From assembly GCA_041687675.1 (NCBI GenBank), contig JAWLBM010000028.1, positions 1-64,000 on the forward strand: 64,000 nucleotides of DNA. Reading direction: 5' to 3'. Shown here one piece after another: positions 21,166 through 31,339 of this stretch (its first letter is position 1; the number at the start of each line of letters is the position of its first letter). The position numbers and the translations under genes are program-made. Under the pieces are notes generated by a model that was not told where the DNA came from, did not search any database, and saw only the letters and a list, made by a program, of their open reading frames with translations. The stretch comes from JAWLBM01 sp041687675 (GTDB lineage Bacteria; Pseudomonadota; Alphaproteobacteria; Rhizobiales; Pleomorphomonadaceae).

Positions 21166-21621
21166 ATGACGCGCAAGCAGCGCCGGTTGACGCTGATCGG
21201 AACCGCGGGGGCCGTGCTGGCCGTCGCGGCGGGCCTGGTGCTGGCCGCCCTCTCCGACAAGATCGCCTTGTTCAAGACCCCGTCGGAACTGGCGACCGAG
21301 GAGATCCGCCCCGGCCAGCGGCTCAGGATCGGCGGCCTCGTCGAGGACGGCTCGGTGGTCCGCGGCGCGGGGGCCGACGTGACCTTCGCGGTCACCGACA
21401 CCGCCAACGCGGTGAAGGTCACCTACACGGGCATCCTGCCGGACCTCTTCCGCGAGGGCCAGGGCGTGGTGGCCGAGGGCGTGATGGACGAGGCCGGCCT
21501 TTTCCGGGCCGACACGGTGCTCGCCAAGCACGACGAGACCTACATGCCCAAGGAGGTCGTCGACGCGCTGAAGGCCCAGGGCGTCTGGCAGCATGGCGAG
21601 GAGCCGCCCGCCACCAACTGA
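21166..21621 (+). CDS. ccmE: Periplasmic heme chaperone CcmE (CycJ)
   Basis: CcmE binds heme covalently and delivers it to the CcmF/CcmH ligation complex. The protein has 151 residues from ATG 21166, the position where family homology ([12 protein letters not shown]) begins and 6 bases after AAGG; ATG 21160 is an alternative. The N-terminal helix anchors it in the membrane. The heme-binding histidine is in [13 protein letters not shown], matching the HxxxY motif. Second gene of the ccm operon, 26 bases before ccmF. Confidence 0.95.
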   Translation: MTRKQRRLTLIGTAGAVLAVAAGLVLAALSDKIALFKTPSELATEEIRPGQRLRIGGLVEDGSVVRGAGADVTFAVTDTANAVKVTYTGILPDLFREGQGVVAEGVMDEAGLFRADTVLAKHDETYMPKEVVDALKAQGVWQHGEEPPATN

Positions 21622-21646
21622 CGCGGACGGAGAAGGGACGGACGGA

Positions 21647-23632
21647 ATGATGACCCCGGAGATCGGCCATTTCGCCCTGGTGCTGGCGCTGGCGCTGGCG
21701 CTCGTGCAGTCGGTGGTGCCCGTCGTCGGCGCCGCCCGCCGCGATGCTGCGCTGATGCAGGTCGCCGCGCCGGTGCAACTGGCGATCCTGGCGCTGGTCG
21801 CCGTCTCCTTCGCCGCCCTCACCCAGGCCTATGTCGTCTCCGACTTCTCGCTCCTCAACGTCTACCAGAACTCGCACTCGCTGAAGCCGCTCGTCTACAA
21901 GATCAGCGGCGTCTGGGGCAACCACGAGGGGTCGATGCTCCTCTGGGTGCTGATCCTCGCCGTCTTCGGCGGCGCGGTGGCGGCCTTCGGCGGCAACCTG
22001 CCGGCGACGCTGAAGGCCAACGTGCTCGGCGTCCAGGGCTGGATCACGACCGCCTTCCTGCTGTTCATCCTGAAGACCTCGAACCCCTTCGCCCGCCTCG
22101 ACCCGGCGCCCTTCGAGGGGCAGGACCTCAATCCCCTGCTGCAGGACATCGGCCTCGCCATCCACCCGCCGCTGCTCTACCTCGGCTACGTCGGCTTCTC
22201 GATCTCCTTCGCCTTCGCGATCGCCGCCCTGATCGAGGGCCGCATCGACGCGGCCTGGGCGCGCTGGGTGAGGCCGTGGACGCTCGCCGCCTGGATATTC
22301 CTCACCGCCGGCATCTCGATGGGCTCCTACTGGGCCTACTACGAGCTCGGCTGGGGCGGCTGGTGGTTCTGGGACCCGGTCGAGAACGCCTCCTTCATGC
22401 CCTGGCTGCTCGGCACCGCCCTCCTCCACTCCGCAGTGGTGATGGAGAAGCGCAACGCGCTGAAGATCTGGACGATCCTTCTCGCCGTGCTGACCTTCTC
22501 GCTGTCGCTGCTCGGCACCTTCCTGGTGCGCTCGGGCGTGCTGACCTCCGTCCACGCCTTCGCCACCGACCCCGAGCGCGGCACCTTCATCCTCGTCATC
22601 CTGCTCCTCTTCATCGGCGGCGGGCTCGGGCTGTTCGCGCTGCGCGCGCCGTCGCTGAAGCAAGGCGGCCTGTTCGCGCCGATCAGCCGCGAGGGCGCGC
22701 TGGTCTTCAACAACATCATCCTCACCGCCTCCTGCGCCACCGTGCTGGTCGGCACGCTGTACCCGCTGGCGCTGGAAGCGACCACCGGCGGCAAGATCTC
22801 CGTCGGCGCGCCCTTCTTCAACCTGACCTTCGGGCCGCTGATGATCCCGCTCCTGATCGCGGTGCCCTTCGGGCCGCTGCTGGCCTGGAAGCGCGGCGAC
22901 CTCTGGGCGGCGACGCAGCGGCTCTGGCTCGCCTTCGCGGCGGCGATCGCCGGCACGCTCGTCGCCCTCTGGGTGTTCACCGGCGCGCCGGTGCTGGCGG
23001 CGGTCGTCGTCGGCCTCTCGGCCTGGCTGATGGTCGGCTCCTTCGCGGAACTCGCCGCCCGGGCGCGCTTCCGCGAGAGCGGCCTCGCCCTCGGCCTGCG
23101 CCGTCTCGCCGGCCTGCCGCGGGCGGCCTTCGGCACCGCGGTCGCCCATGCGGGCCTCGGCGTCATGCTGCTCGGCATCGTCGCCGTGTCGGCCTTCCAG
23201 GTGGAGACGATCACCACCATGCGGCCGGGCGACACCGCCACCGTCGGCGACTACGAGGTGACCTTCGAGAAGGCCGAGCGCGTGCAGGGCCCGAACTACA
23301 CCGACCTCGCCGTGACGATGACCGCCCGCAGCGGCGGCGTGGTGGTGGCGACGCTGGTGCCGGCGAAGCGCCTCTACACGGTCCGCCAGATGCCGACCAC
23401 CGAGGCGGCGATCTTCACCCACGGCCTGTCGCAGCTCTACGTGACCCTCGGGGACGACCAGTCGAGCTCCGGCGGCCTCGTCGTGCGTCTGTTCGACAAG
23501 CCGCTGGTGACGCTGATCTGGATCGGCACGCTGGTGATGATGGTCGGCGGCGCGCTGTCGCTGTCGGACCGCCGGCTGCGCGTCGGCGCGCCGAAGCCCG
23601 CCCGCGGCGCCCGCCCGGTGCCGGCCGAATGA
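21647..23632 (+). CDS. ccmF: Heme lyase CcmF (CycK)
   Basis: CcmF is the integral membrane protein that catalyses attachment of heme to CXXCH motifs. The 661-residue protein has about 14-15 hydrophobic helices. The WWD heme-handling motif is intact in [19 protein letters not shown], and conserved periplasmic histidines occur in NSHSLKPL and [10 protein letters not shown]. Start ATG 21647 (or ATG 21650) follows AGAAGGGA. The final codons overlap the ccmH start in ATGA, so translation is coupled. Confidence 0.96.
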   Translation: MMTPEIGHFALVLALALALVQSVVPVVGAARRDAALMQVAAPVQLAILALVAVSFAALTQAYVVSDFSLLNVYQNSHSLKPLVYKISGVWGNHEGSMLLWVLILAVFGGAVAAFGGNLPATLKANVLGVQGWITTAFLLFILKTSNPFARLDPAPFEGQDLNPLLQDIGLAIHPPLLYLGYVGFSISFAFAIAALIEGRIDAAWARWVRPWTLAAWIFLTAGISMGSYWAYYELGWGGWWFWDPVENASFMPWLLGTALLHSAVVMEKRNALKIWTILLAVLTFSLSLLGTFLVRSGVLTSVHAFATDPERGTFILVILLLFIGGGLGLFALRAPSLKQGGLFAPISREGALVFNNIILTASCATVLVGTLYPLALEATTGGKISVGAPFFNLTFGPLMIPLLIAVPFGPLLAWKRGDLWAATQRLWLAFAAAIAGTLVALWVFTGAPVLAAVVVGLSAWLMVGSFAELAARARFRESGLALGLRRLAGLPRAAFGTAVAHAGLGVMLLGIVAVSAFQVETITTMRPGDTATVGDYEVTFEKAERVQGPNYTDLAVTMTARSGGVVVATLVPAKRLYTVRQMPTTEAAIFTHGLSQLYVTLGDDQSSSGGLVVRLFDKPLVTLIWIGTLVMMVGGALSLSDRRLRVGAPKPARGARPVPAE

Positions 23633-24117
23633 GCGCGCTCCGCGCCCTCCTCGGCCGGGCCGTCCTCGCCCTCGGCCTTCTCGTCGCGGCGCTGCCGGCG
23701 GGCGCGGTGCTGCCGGACGAGCGGCTCGACGACCCCGCCCTCGAGGCCCGGGCCCGCGACCTCTCGGCGGAACTGCGCTGCCTCGTCTGCCAGAACCAGT
23801 CGATCGACGACAGCGACGCCGAGCTTGCCCGCGATCTCCGGGTCCTCGTCCGCGAGCGGATCGAGGCCGGCGACAGCGACGCGCAGGTGCTGGACTTCCT
23901 CGTCGCGCGCTACGGCGAGTTCGTGCTGCTGAAGCCGCGGTTCGAGTGGCACACGCTGGTGCTCTGGCTCTCCGGCCCGGCACTCCTCCTCGCCGGCGGC
24001 CTCGGCGTCTACGTCGCCTGGCGCAGGCAGCGTCCGGCCGCCGGCGAGACCGCCCGCCTCTCGCCGGAGGAGGAGAAGCGGCTCGCCGCGCTGCTGCGCG
24101 AGGACGGCAAGGCCTGA
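23629..24117 (+). CDS. ccmH: Cytochrome c maturation thiol oxidoreductase CcmH (CycL)
   Basis: CcmH keeps the apocytochrome CXXCH thiols reduced and works with CcmF and CcmI. The 162-residue protein has an N-terminal signal or anchor helix, the redox motif [11 protein letters not shown] at about residue 45, and a C-terminal membrane helix ([20 protein letters not shown]). Length corresponds to the short form that lacks the CcmI-like TPR part, which is separate here. Last gene of the ccm operon. Confidence 0.95.
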   Translation: MSALRALLGRAVLALGLLVAALPAGAVLPDERLDDPALEARARDLSAELRCLVCQNQSIDDSDAELARDLRVLVRERIEAGDSDAQVLDFLVARYGEFVLLKPRFEWHTLVLWLSGPALLLAGGLGVYVAWRRQRPAAGETARLSPEEEKRLAALLREDGKA

Positions 24118-24253
24118 CGGCCCGCCGCCGCGGGCTGGCCGCGCCATCGGACGCGGGCGATCCCGCGGGCCTGCGTTACCCTTCCTCAACCCTTGCCGCC
24201 TAGCCTCGTCGAGGAGTGGCGGTGAAACCCGAGCGGCAGGGTGGGGTGGGCGG

Positions 24254-25612
24254 ATGCCCTCCAGCGGATTGTTCGAGGAAAAGGTCCAGTCCTATCTCGA
24301 TGGGCTCTCGCCGGAGGCCCGGCGCATGCTCGCGCGCCGGCTGAAGACCGCCGACAGCACCGAGCCGCCGGCCGCCCAGGCCGGCGAGGCCGCCGCCCCT
24401 CCGGCCCGGCCGAGGTTCGGCGTCCCGACGGAGTTGTTCGACGCCCGCGCGGCGCTGTTCGCCCCCTTCGAGCCCTTCGTCGTCGACGACCCCCTGCCCG
24501 ACCGCCAGCCCGGCTGGCTGCGCCGCTCGACGTTCGAGGGGATCTGGCTCTACCTCCTGCGCGAGGGCATGCCGGAGCGGATGGCCGCCCTGGAGAGCCC
24601 CCGCGAGATGCCCGTCGAGGCCGCCGCGCGGGCCCGCCGGGAGACCATCCCGCGGCTCGCCGACGAGGCCTTCGCCCTCCTCGCCCGCATCGAGCTCGCG
24701 GGACGGCAGGATCCGCGGCTGCAGCAGAAGTTCACCGGCCGCATCGGCGGTGAGACCGCCCTCGCCGACCTCCGCGACATGATCGCGCTGCGGCCCCGGC
24801 TGCCGGCGCTCTCCGACCTGCTGAGCCGGCTGCCGCCGCCCTTCCCAGCGACCGAGGCGGCCGAGAAGACCCTCCTCGAGCATCTCTCCCCCCACGTCTC
24901 GGCGAATCGCGAAGGGACCGTGTTCGCCGCGGCGGGCGTCGCCCCGCGGCTCGCGACCGCCGCCTCGCTCGTCCGCGCCGCCTGCCAGATCGCCGGATCG
25001 GGCGAGGTCCTGGACGTTCGCCGCTCGCCCGCCGCGCCGCTCGTCGACGTCGCGCTCTCCATGGCGGAGCGGCACACGGTCCGCTTCGGCTCGCTGCTGA
25101 TGACCGGCGGCGACCTCGCGGCGCTGCTCGCGGAGATCAAGGCGTTCCACGACGTCGCCCGCGGCACGGCGCTCGCCATGAACGTGGAGGACGACCGCCT
25201 CTGGCAGGGCCGCATGACCGCGCTCCGCCGCGCCATCTCGCAGCCGCTGGTCGAGGCGGCGCACGACGTGGTGCCCGCGCTCCGGCGGGCCTTCGGCGGC
25301 GATCCGTTCTCCCGCCCCACCGAGGAGGACCGGGCGCAGGCGCTGCGTTCGGTGGCGCTGCTCGCCGCGGCCCGCCGGTACCGCGAGGCGCTCGCCGTCA
25401 ACGCGCCGGTGGACCGGCTCTGGCCGATCGCCGAACAGGCGCTGCAGACCTGGGGCCGCCCGACGATCGACCGGCTGCGCAAGGCGGGCGGGCGCGAGCG
25501 CGAGGATCTCGTCGCCGCCTCCGCCCTCGCCGTCGAGGTCGGCGAGCAGATCCACGGCGCCGACTACGCGGCGCTGATGCGCCGGGCGCGCGACAAGGCC
25601 CTGGCCGGCTGA
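24254..25612 (+). CDS. Conserved hypothetical protein
   Basis: I do not recognise a named domain in this 452-residue protein. It starts MPSSGLFEEKVQSYLDGLSP at ATG 24254, about 136 bases after ccmH. It has no signal peptide or membrane segment and is mostly predicted alpha-helical (Ala/Leu/Arg/Glu-rich) with a Pro/Ala linker at residues 38-55. Codon usage matches the neighbours, so it looks like a genuine gene. It follows the ccm operon in the same direction but with a gap long enough for its own promoter. A cytoplasmic role is likely; nothing more can be said. Confidence 0.7.
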   Translation: MPSSGLFEEKVQSYLDGLSPEARRMLARRLKTADSTEPPAAQAGEAAAPPARPRFGVPTELFDARAALFAPFEPFVVDDPLPDRQPGWLRRSTFEGIWLYLLREGMPERMAALESPREMPVEAAARARRETIPRLADEAFALLARIELAGRQDPRLQQKFTGRIGGETALADLRDMIALRPRLPALSDLLSRLPPPFPATEAAEKTLLEHLSPHVSANREGTVFAAAGVAPRLATAASLVRAACQIAGSGEVLDVRRSPAAPLVDVALSMAERHTVRFGSLLMTGGDLAALLAEIKAFHDVARGTALAMNVEDDRLWQGRMTALRRAISQPLVEAAHDVVPALRRAFGGDPFSRPTEEDRAQALRSVALLAAARRYREALAVNAPVDRLWPIAEQALQTWGRPTIDRLRKAGGREREDLVAASALAVEVGEQIHGADYAALMRRARDKALAG

Positions 25613-25639
25613 CCCCCGCCGCCCTGTCGCCCTGCCAAC

Positions 25640-26056
25640 GTCATCCCGACGCCATCCCGGCGAAAAGCTGGCGGGAACGCCCGAGCCCCCACAGCGTCAT
25701 CCCGGCGAAAGTCGGGATCCAGGAAACCCATCCGAGTCAATGGCTTCCGGCGTTGTGTGGATCCCGGCTTTCGCCGGGATGACGGCGCCGGTGCCGGCTT
25801 TCGCCGGGATGACGGCTCCTGCCTCCTGCCGGAACCCCTTCGGCCGGCGGAGACGCCCCATACTCCTCCCGACCCCGACCCGGGGAAGGCTGTCGGCGAC
25901 GCCCGGACCTCCCCCGACGCCATCCCCGGGGGGAAAAGCTGGCGGGAACGCCCGATCCCCCCACAGCGTCATCCCGGCGAAAGCCGGGATCCAGAAACCC
26001 AACTGAGTCAATGGCTTCCGGCGTTGTCTGGATCCCGGCTTTCGCCGGGATGACGG
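25640..26056. repeat. Cluster of palindromic repeat family A (two full copies plus fragments)
   Basis: Full elements span about 25696-25785 and 25967-26056; fragments with the CGGCGAAA/TTTCGCCG core lie at 25640-25676, 25794-25814 and about 25920-25945. The array fills the convergent gap (25613-26111) between the hypothetical gene and glnE, where it could also stop transcription from both sides. Confidence 0.85.
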
Positions 26057-26111
26057 CTCATGTCCTCTGCCGGGACCCCTTCGGCCGGCGGAGGCGCCGA
26101 ATCCCCGGCGC

Positions 26112-29084
26112 TCAGCCCTGCGGCCGGCGCTCCACCTTGCCGATGATCCGCTCGAAGACGGCGCGCACCGCCGCCTCGGTCTCGACCAGGTGGGCCTCCA
26201 GCGTCTCCATGCTCGGCATCCCCCCCGCCCGCGTCACCAGCGAGAGCACGCCGCCCGGCGCCTCGGCCCGGCGGAACGGGCCGGCGATGGCGAGGCGGAG
26301 CACCTGGGTGAGGTCGTGGTAGAGGCGGATCGCGGGGACCAGCACATCCGCGTCGGCCCTGTCCAGCACCCCCGCCTCCGCCGCCGCGACGAGCGCCGCC
26401 TCGGTGTTGGTGGAGACGATCTCCGGACGGTCCGCCGCATGGATCAGCTGCAGCGCCTGGGCGATGAACTCGACGTCGATCAGCCCGCCGCGCGCCAGCT
26501 TCAGGTCGAAGGCGTCCGCCGCCGGCTTCTCCGCCTCGATCCGGGCCCGCATGTCCGCGACGTCGGCGCGGATCGCGGCTCCGTCCCGCGGCCGGGCGAT
26601 GGTGCGGCGGACGATCTCGTCGACCCGGGCGGCGAGGTCGGGCGGGCCTGCGATCACCCGCGCCCGCGTCAGCGCCATGTGCTCCCAGGTCCAGGCGTCG
26701 GTCTCCTGGTAGCGCTCGAAGGCCTCGACATGGGTGGCCAGCGGGCCGGCATTGCCGGAGGGGCGCAGGCGGAAGTCCACCTCGTAGAGCTTGCCCTCCG
26801 CCGTCGGCGCGGACAGCGCCGAGACCAGCCGCTGGGTCAGCCGGGCGTAATAGTGGCTCGGCGCCAGCGGCCGCTTGCCGTCCGAGCCGGTGGCCTCCGG
26901 ATCGTGGTCGTAGAGGAGCATCAGGTCGAGGTCGGAGGCCGCCGTCATCTCCCGGCCGCCGAGCTTGCCCATCGCGACCACCACCGCGCGCCCGCCGGGG
27001 ACCTTGCCGTGCGCCCGCTCCAGTTCCGCCGTCGCCGCGTCGAGCAGCGCGCCGACGAGGAGGCCTGCGAGCCGGGCGAAGACCTCGCCGGCGCGGCGGG
27101 CGCCGATGGTGCCGGAGAGCACCCTGACGCCGACGAGGAACATCTGCTCCTGGCCGAAGATCCGCGCCCGGTCGAGCGCCTCCTCGAAGGCGGCGCTCTC
27201 GCCGAGGCTGAAGGCGAGCCGCTCGGCGAGTTCCTCGCGCGTCGGCACGCGCTCGAAGAAGGCCGGCTCGAGCAGGGCGTCCATCACGTGCGGGCGCCGC
27301 GCGACGATGTCGGCGAGCCGTGGCGCCGTGCCCATGATGGTGGCGAGGAGGTCCATCAGCGCCTCGTTCTGCGACAGCAGCGAGAACAGCTGGACCCCCG
27401 CCGGCAGCCGGGCGAGGAAGGAATCGAAGGCGGCGAAGGCGTGGTCCGCCGCCTCGGTGGCGGCGAGCGCGGCGAGGAGGCGCGGCGTGATCTCGGTCAG
27501 GATCTCGCGCGAGCGGGTGGAGCGGGTGGCGGGGTAGCGGCCGAAGTGCCAGCTCCGCACCGCCCGCGTCACCTCGGCCGGCCGCTGGTAGCCGAGGCCG
27601 GCGAGCGTCTTCAGCGTCTCCGGGTCGTCGTCGTCGCCGGTGAACACCATGCTGCCGGTCTCGGTGGAGAGGTCGCCCTCGTCCTCGAACAGGTCGGCGT
27701 AGTGCTTGGCGACGGCGGTGAGCCGCATCCTCAGCGCCGCGGCGAAGCGCCGGCCGTCCGGGTAGCCCATCATCCGGCCGATGCGGTCGAGGCCCTCGGG
27801 GGAGTCCGGCAGCGTGTGGGTCTGCTCGTCGGCGACCATCTGGATGCGGTGCTCGACCCGGCGCAGCATCTCGTAGGCGATGGCGAGGTCGTCGCGCACC
27901 TTGGGCTCGAGCCAGCCGAGGTCCACCAGCGCGTCGAGCATCTTCACCGTCGAGCGGCCGCGCAGTTGCGGGTTGCGGCCGCCGGCGATCAGCTGCTGGG
28001 TCTGCACGAAGAACTCGATCTCGCGGATGCCGCCACGGCCGAGCTTCACGTTGTGCCCGGCGACGGCCACCTTGCCGTGGCCCTTGTGGGCGTGGATCTG
28101 CCGCTTGATCGAGTGGATGTCGCGGATCGCCGCGTAGTCGAGGTACTTGCGCCAGACGTAGGGCCGCAGTTCCTTCAGGAAGCGCTCGCCGGCGGCGATG
28201 TCGCCCGCCGCCGCGCGGGCCTTGATCATCGCCGCCCGTTCCCAGTTCTGGCCCATGCTCTCGTAGTATTGCAGCGCCGCGAGCACCGACAGCGCGACCG
28301 GCGTCGCCCCGGGGTCCGGCCGCAGCCGCAGGTCGGTGCGGAAGGCGTAGCCGTCCGCGGTGCGCTCCTGCAGGATCTTCACCAGCCGCCGGGTGAGCCG
28401 CACGAAGAAAGTGGCGATGTCGGCGCCCTCGGGCAGCGGCGCCACATCGCGGTCGTAGAGGACGATGAGGTCGATGTCGGAGGAGTAGTTGAGCTCGCGG
28501 GCGCCGTGCTTGCCCATGGCGAGCACGATCCAGCCCGAGCCGGCCTCCGGGTCCTCCGGATCGGCAAGGGCGATTTTGCCCTGGCGGTGCGCCTCGGCGA
28601 GGAGGAAGCGCACGGCGGCGCGAAGGCAGGCGTCCGCCGTCGCGGTCAGCGCCTCGGTCACCTCCGCCACGGCCCAGACGCCGCCGAGGTCGGCGAGCGC
28701 GATGGCGAGCGCAGCCTCCTGCTTGGCGCGCCGGACCGCCCGCATGGCCGAGGCCTCGTCGGCGGCGATCGGCGACAGCTCCCGGACGATGCGGGCGACG
28801 AGCCCGGCCGGATCCTCCGACAGCACCCGCGCCAGCCGCCCGGCGTCGCGGAAGGCGAGCTCGCGCAGGTAGGGCGAGTTGGACGTGGCGGCGAGCACGA
28901 GGTCGCGCGCCTCGGGGGCGGCGTCGAGCACGGCGGCGAGCCGGCCGGTGTCGTCCCCGGCGATCGCGTCGGCGAGGTCCGAGGCGGCGAGATCCGCCTG
29001 CTCCCCGGCCGCCGGCACCAGGGTGACCCGCCGCGCGAGTGCGCCCTCCCCCGCCTCAGCCGTGCCGTCCTGCGTCCCCGCCAT
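26112..29084 (-). CDS. glnE: Bifunctional glutamine synthetase adenylyltransferase/adenylyl-removing enzyme
   Basis: GlnE adenylylates glutamine synthetase when nitrogen is plentiful and removes the AMP when it is scarce, under PII control. The 990-residue protein has two nucleotidyltransferase domains: an N-terminal deadenylylase with MGKHGARELNYSSDIDLIV (about 210-230) and a C-terminal adenylylase with MGKLGGREMTAASDLDLML (about 695-715), each with a helical domain. Both metal-binding D-x-D pairs are intact. Its ATG lies 29 bases inside the end of the histidine kinase gene, so it ends a degP-side operon (RR-HK-glnE). Confidence 0.96.
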   Translation of the reverse strand: MAGTQDGTAEAGEGALARRVTLVPAAGEQADLAASDLADAIAGDDTGRLAAVLDAAPEARDLVLAATSNSPYLRELAFRDAGRLARVLSEDPAGLVARIVRELSPIAADEASAMRAVRRAKQEAALAIALADLGGVWAVAEVTEALTATADACLRAAVRFLLAEAHRQGKIALADPEDPEAGSGWIVLAMGKHGARELNYSSDIDLIVLYDRDVAPLPEGADIATFFVRLTRRLVKILQERTADGYAFRTDLRLRPDPGATPVALSVLAALQYYESMGQNWERAAMIKARAAAGDIAAGERFLKELRPYVWRKYLDYAAIRDIHSIKRQIHAHKGHGKVAVAGHNVKLGRGGIREIEFFVQTQQLIAGGRNPQLRGRSTVKMLDALVDLGWLEPKVRDDLAIAYEMLRRVEHRIQMVADEQTHTLPDSPEGLDRIGRMMGYPDGRRFAAALRMRLTAVAKHYADLFEDEGDLSTETGSMVFTGDDDDPETLKTLAGLGYQRPAEVTRAVRSWHFGRYPATRSTRSREILTEITPRLLAALAATEAADHAFAAFDSFLARLPAGVQLFSLLSQNEALMDLLATIMGTAPRLADIVARRPHVMDALLEPAFFERVPTREELAERLAFSLGESAAFEEALDRARIFGQEQMFLVGVRVLSGTIGARRAGEVFARLAGLLVGALLDAATAELERAHGKVPGGRAVVVAMGKLGGREMTAASDLDLMLLYDHDPEATGSDGKRPLAPSHYYARLTQRLVSALSAPTAEGKLYEVDFRLRPSGNAGPLATHVEAFERYQETDAWTWEHMALTRARVIAGPPDLAARVDEIVRRTIARPRDGAAIRADVADMRARIEAEKPAADAFDLKLARGGLIDVEFIAQALQLIHAADRPEIVSTNTEAALVAAAEAGVLDRADADVLVPAIRLYHDLTQVLRLAIAGPFRRAEAPGGVLSLVTRAGGMPSMETLEAHLVETEAAVRAVFERIIGKVERRPQG

Positions 29085-30558
29085 GACGCGGTCCTCCCTC
29101 TCCGTCCGTCCGCCCGTTGTTTAGCGGCAAGGCGGCGGGGAGCGCCAGTGTCGCGGCGAGCCCGGGTCGGGCGTCCTCGAGGATCAACCGCCCGCCGTGC
29201 AGCCGCGCCACCGCGTGGACCAGCGCGAGGCCGAGCCCGGAGCCCGGCCGGCTGCGGCTGCCGTCGAGCCGCACGAACCGCTCCGTCGCCCGCGCCCGGT
29301 CGGCCGCCGGGATGCCGGGGCCGTTGTCGGCGACGGTGAGCCGCACCTCCCCCGGCGCCGCCGCGGCGACAAGGCGGACCGACGGCGCACCCGCCGCCGG
29401 CGCGCCGTACTTGAGGGCGTTGTCGAGGAGGTTGGCGAGCGCCTGGGCGATCAGCGCCCGGTTGCCGGAGACCGTCAGCGGCCCCGCGGCCTCGACCGCG
29501 AGCCGGCCGCCGGCTTCCTCCACCACCGGCTCGTAGAGTTCGCCCACCTCGGCCGCCACCGCCGCGGCGTCCACCGGCTCGAAGCTCTCGCCCGGCGCCC
29601 CCGCCTCCACGCGGGCGATGCGCAGCAGGGCCTCGAAGACGCCGATGAGGAGGTCGGCGTCGGCCAGCGCGGCGGCCATCGCCTCGCGCATCTCCTCGCG
29701 TCCGGCGTTCTCGTCGATGAGGACCGTCTCCAGCCGGTTGCGCAGGCGGGTCAGCGGGGTCTTGAGGTCATGGGCGATGTTGTCCGACACCTCCTTCAGC
29801 CCCGTCATCAGCGCCTCGATGCGGGCGAGCATGTCGTTGAGGCTGCCGGCGAGATTGTCGAACTCGTCCCGCGTGCCGGTCACCTGCAGCCGCCGATGCA
29901 GGTCGCCGGACATGATGCCGCGGGCGGTCTCGGCCATCTCCTCGACCCGCTTCAGCGCCGAGCGGCCGACGAAGAGCCAGGAGGCGAGGCCGGTCACCAG
30001 CATCACCGCCAGCGCGGCCAGCGCCGCGTCGCGGATCACCGCCTGGAACTCCAGCCGCTCGCCGACGTCGCGCCCGACCAGCAGCCGGAAGCCGCCCGGC
30101 AGCGTGAACACCCGCACCAGCGCCTGGTAGGTGCGCGCGCCCTCCTCGTCCAGGCGGCGGTAGGTGATCAGCGTCTGCTCGCCGTCGGGCAGGCCGAGGA
30201 TGGAGAGCGGCAGGTCGGCGACGTTGCCGACCAGCGTCCGGCCGGAGGTGTCCGCCACCATGTAGAGGCTGGCGCCCGGGCGGCGGGTGCGGGCCTCGAC
30301 GGTGAACACAAGCTGGCGGATGCCGCCGCGCTGGTAGGCGTCGGCGAGGGAGGAGATCTCGGCGTCGATGGTGGCGTCGATCTGCCGGGTGAGCAGGGCG
30401 TTGGTGCGCACCGACACATAGCCGATCAGCAGCGCGGTGAGCGCGGCGAAGACGACGATCTGGACCGTGGCGAGGCGAAAGGCGGTGGTGCGGCCGAGCC
30501 GCCCGAAGGCCGACAGCCCGCCGGCGGCGCGGCGGTCCTGCTCGTCCGGCGCCCTCAT
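29056..30558 (-). CDS. Sensor histidine kinase
   Basis: The 500-residue membrane kinase has two transmembrane segments (about 28-48 and 180-202), a periplasmic sensor region, a HAMP domain, a HisKA box (NIAHDLKTPLTRLRNRL), and an HATPase_c domain with DNGPGIP and GSGLGLALVHAVA. It should phosphorylate the response regulator encoded immediately upstream, with which it overlaps in ATGA. As I recall, the same RR-HK pair sits between degP and glnE in rhizobia. The signal is unknown; linkage to degP suggests envelope stress. Confidence 0.9.
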   Translation of the reverse strand: MRAPDEQDRRAAGGLSAFGRLGRTTAFRLATVQIVVFAALTALLIGYVSVRTNALLTRQIDATIDAEISSLADAYQRGGIRQLVFTVEARTRRPGASLYMVADTSGRTLVGNVADLPLSILGLPDGEQTLITYRRLDEEGARTYQALVRVFTLPGGFRLLVGRDVGERLEFQAVIRDAALAALAVMLVTGLASWLFVGRSALKRVEEMAETARGIMSGDLHRRLQVTGTRDEFDNLAGSLNDMLARIEALMTGLKEVSDNIAHDLKTPLTRLRNRLETVLIDENAGREEMREAMAAALADADLLIGVFEALLRIARVEAGAPGESFEPVDAAAVAAEVGELYEPVVEEAGGRLAVEAAGPLTVSGNRALIAQALANLLDNALKYGAPAAGAPSVRLVAAAAPGEVRLTVADNGPGIPAADRARATERFVRLDGSRSRPGSGLGLALVHAVARLHGGRLILEDARPGLAATLALPAALPLNNGRTDGEGGPRHGGDAGRHG

Positions 30559-31250
30559 GGCCCGCCCCGGCCGGGGCCGTCGTCGCGGATCATGTAGCCG
30601 GCGCCGCGGATGGTGTGGATGAGCGAGCGGTCGAAGCCCTTGTCGATCTTGCCGCGCAGGCGCGAGACGTGGACGTCGATGACGTTGGTCTGCGGGTCGA
30701 AATGGTAGTCCCAGACGTTCTCGAGCAGCATGGTCCGCGTCACCACCTGTCCGGCGTGGCGCATCATGTACTCGAGCAGTCGGAACTCGCGCGGCTGCAG
30801 GTCGATGGCCCGGCCCGCCCGGGTGACGGAGTGGGAGAGCCGGTCGAGCACCAGGTCGCCCACCCGGTAGCGGGTCTCCACCTCCGGCCCCGCGCCGCGC
30901 CGGGCCAGCGCCTCGACCCGGGCCAGCAATTCGGAGAAGGCGTAGGGCTTGGCGAGGTAGTCGTCGCCGCCGGCGCGAAGGCCCCGCACCCGGTCGTCGA
31001 CCTGGCCGAGGGCGGAGAGGATCAGCACCGGCGTGCGGTCCTGCCGGGCGCGCAGCGATTCCACGATCGCGAGCCCGTCGCGCCGCGGCAGCATCCGGTC
31101 GACGACGAGCACGTCGTAGCCGCCGGCCTCGGCCATGGCCTGGCCCTCCTCGCCGTCGGCGGCGTGCTCGGTGACGTGACCGGCCTCGCGCAGCGCCTTC
31201 ATCAGATACGCCGCGGCCTCCCGGTCATCCTCGATGATCAGTACGCGCAT
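30555..31250 (-). CDS. OmpR/PhoB-family response regulator
   Basis: The 231-residue protein has a receiver domain starting MRVLIIEDD, with the phosphorylated Asp in VLVVDRMLPRRDG and the conserved Lys in YLAKPYAF, and a C-terminal winged-helix DNA-binding domain (NVIDVHVSRLRGKID). Start ATG 31250 fits the domain boundary; an in-frame ATG at 31262 adds four residues. It forms a two-component system with the overlapping kinase. It is 89 bases downstream of degP, with a terminator between, so its own promoter may overlap that region. Confidence 0.92.
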   Translation of the reverse strand: MRVLIIEDDREAAAYLMKALREAGHVTEHAADGEEGQAMAEAGGYDVLVVDRMLPRRDGLAIVESLRARQDRTPVLILSALGQVDDRVRGLRAGGDDYLAKPYAFSELLARVEALARRGAGPEVETRYRVGDLVLDRLSHSVTRAGRAIDLQPREFRLLEYMMRHAGQVVTRTMLLENVWDYHFDPQTNVIDVHVSRLRGKIDKGFDRSLIHTIRGAGYMIRDDGPGRGGP

Positions 31251-31273
31251 GGGCGGAACCATAGACGTTGACG

Positions 31274-31310
31274 AGAAAAAGGGCGACGCCGCGAATGCGG
31301 CGCCGCCCCC
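31274..31310 (-). terminator. Rho-independent terminator of degP
   Basis: On the minus strand GGCGGCGCCGC pairs with GCGGCGTCGCC (one internal mismatch) around an ATTC loop and is followed by CTTTTTC. It lies 30-65 bases past the degP stop. Confidence 0.75.
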
Positions 31311-31339
31311 GTTGAGCGACGGGACTCGATACCTGTCCG

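Noticed and set aside
29197..30597. Plus-strand open frame antisense to the histidine kinase
   Set aside because: Composition is Gly/Arg/His-rich and it matches no family; the minus-strand kinase is unambiguous.
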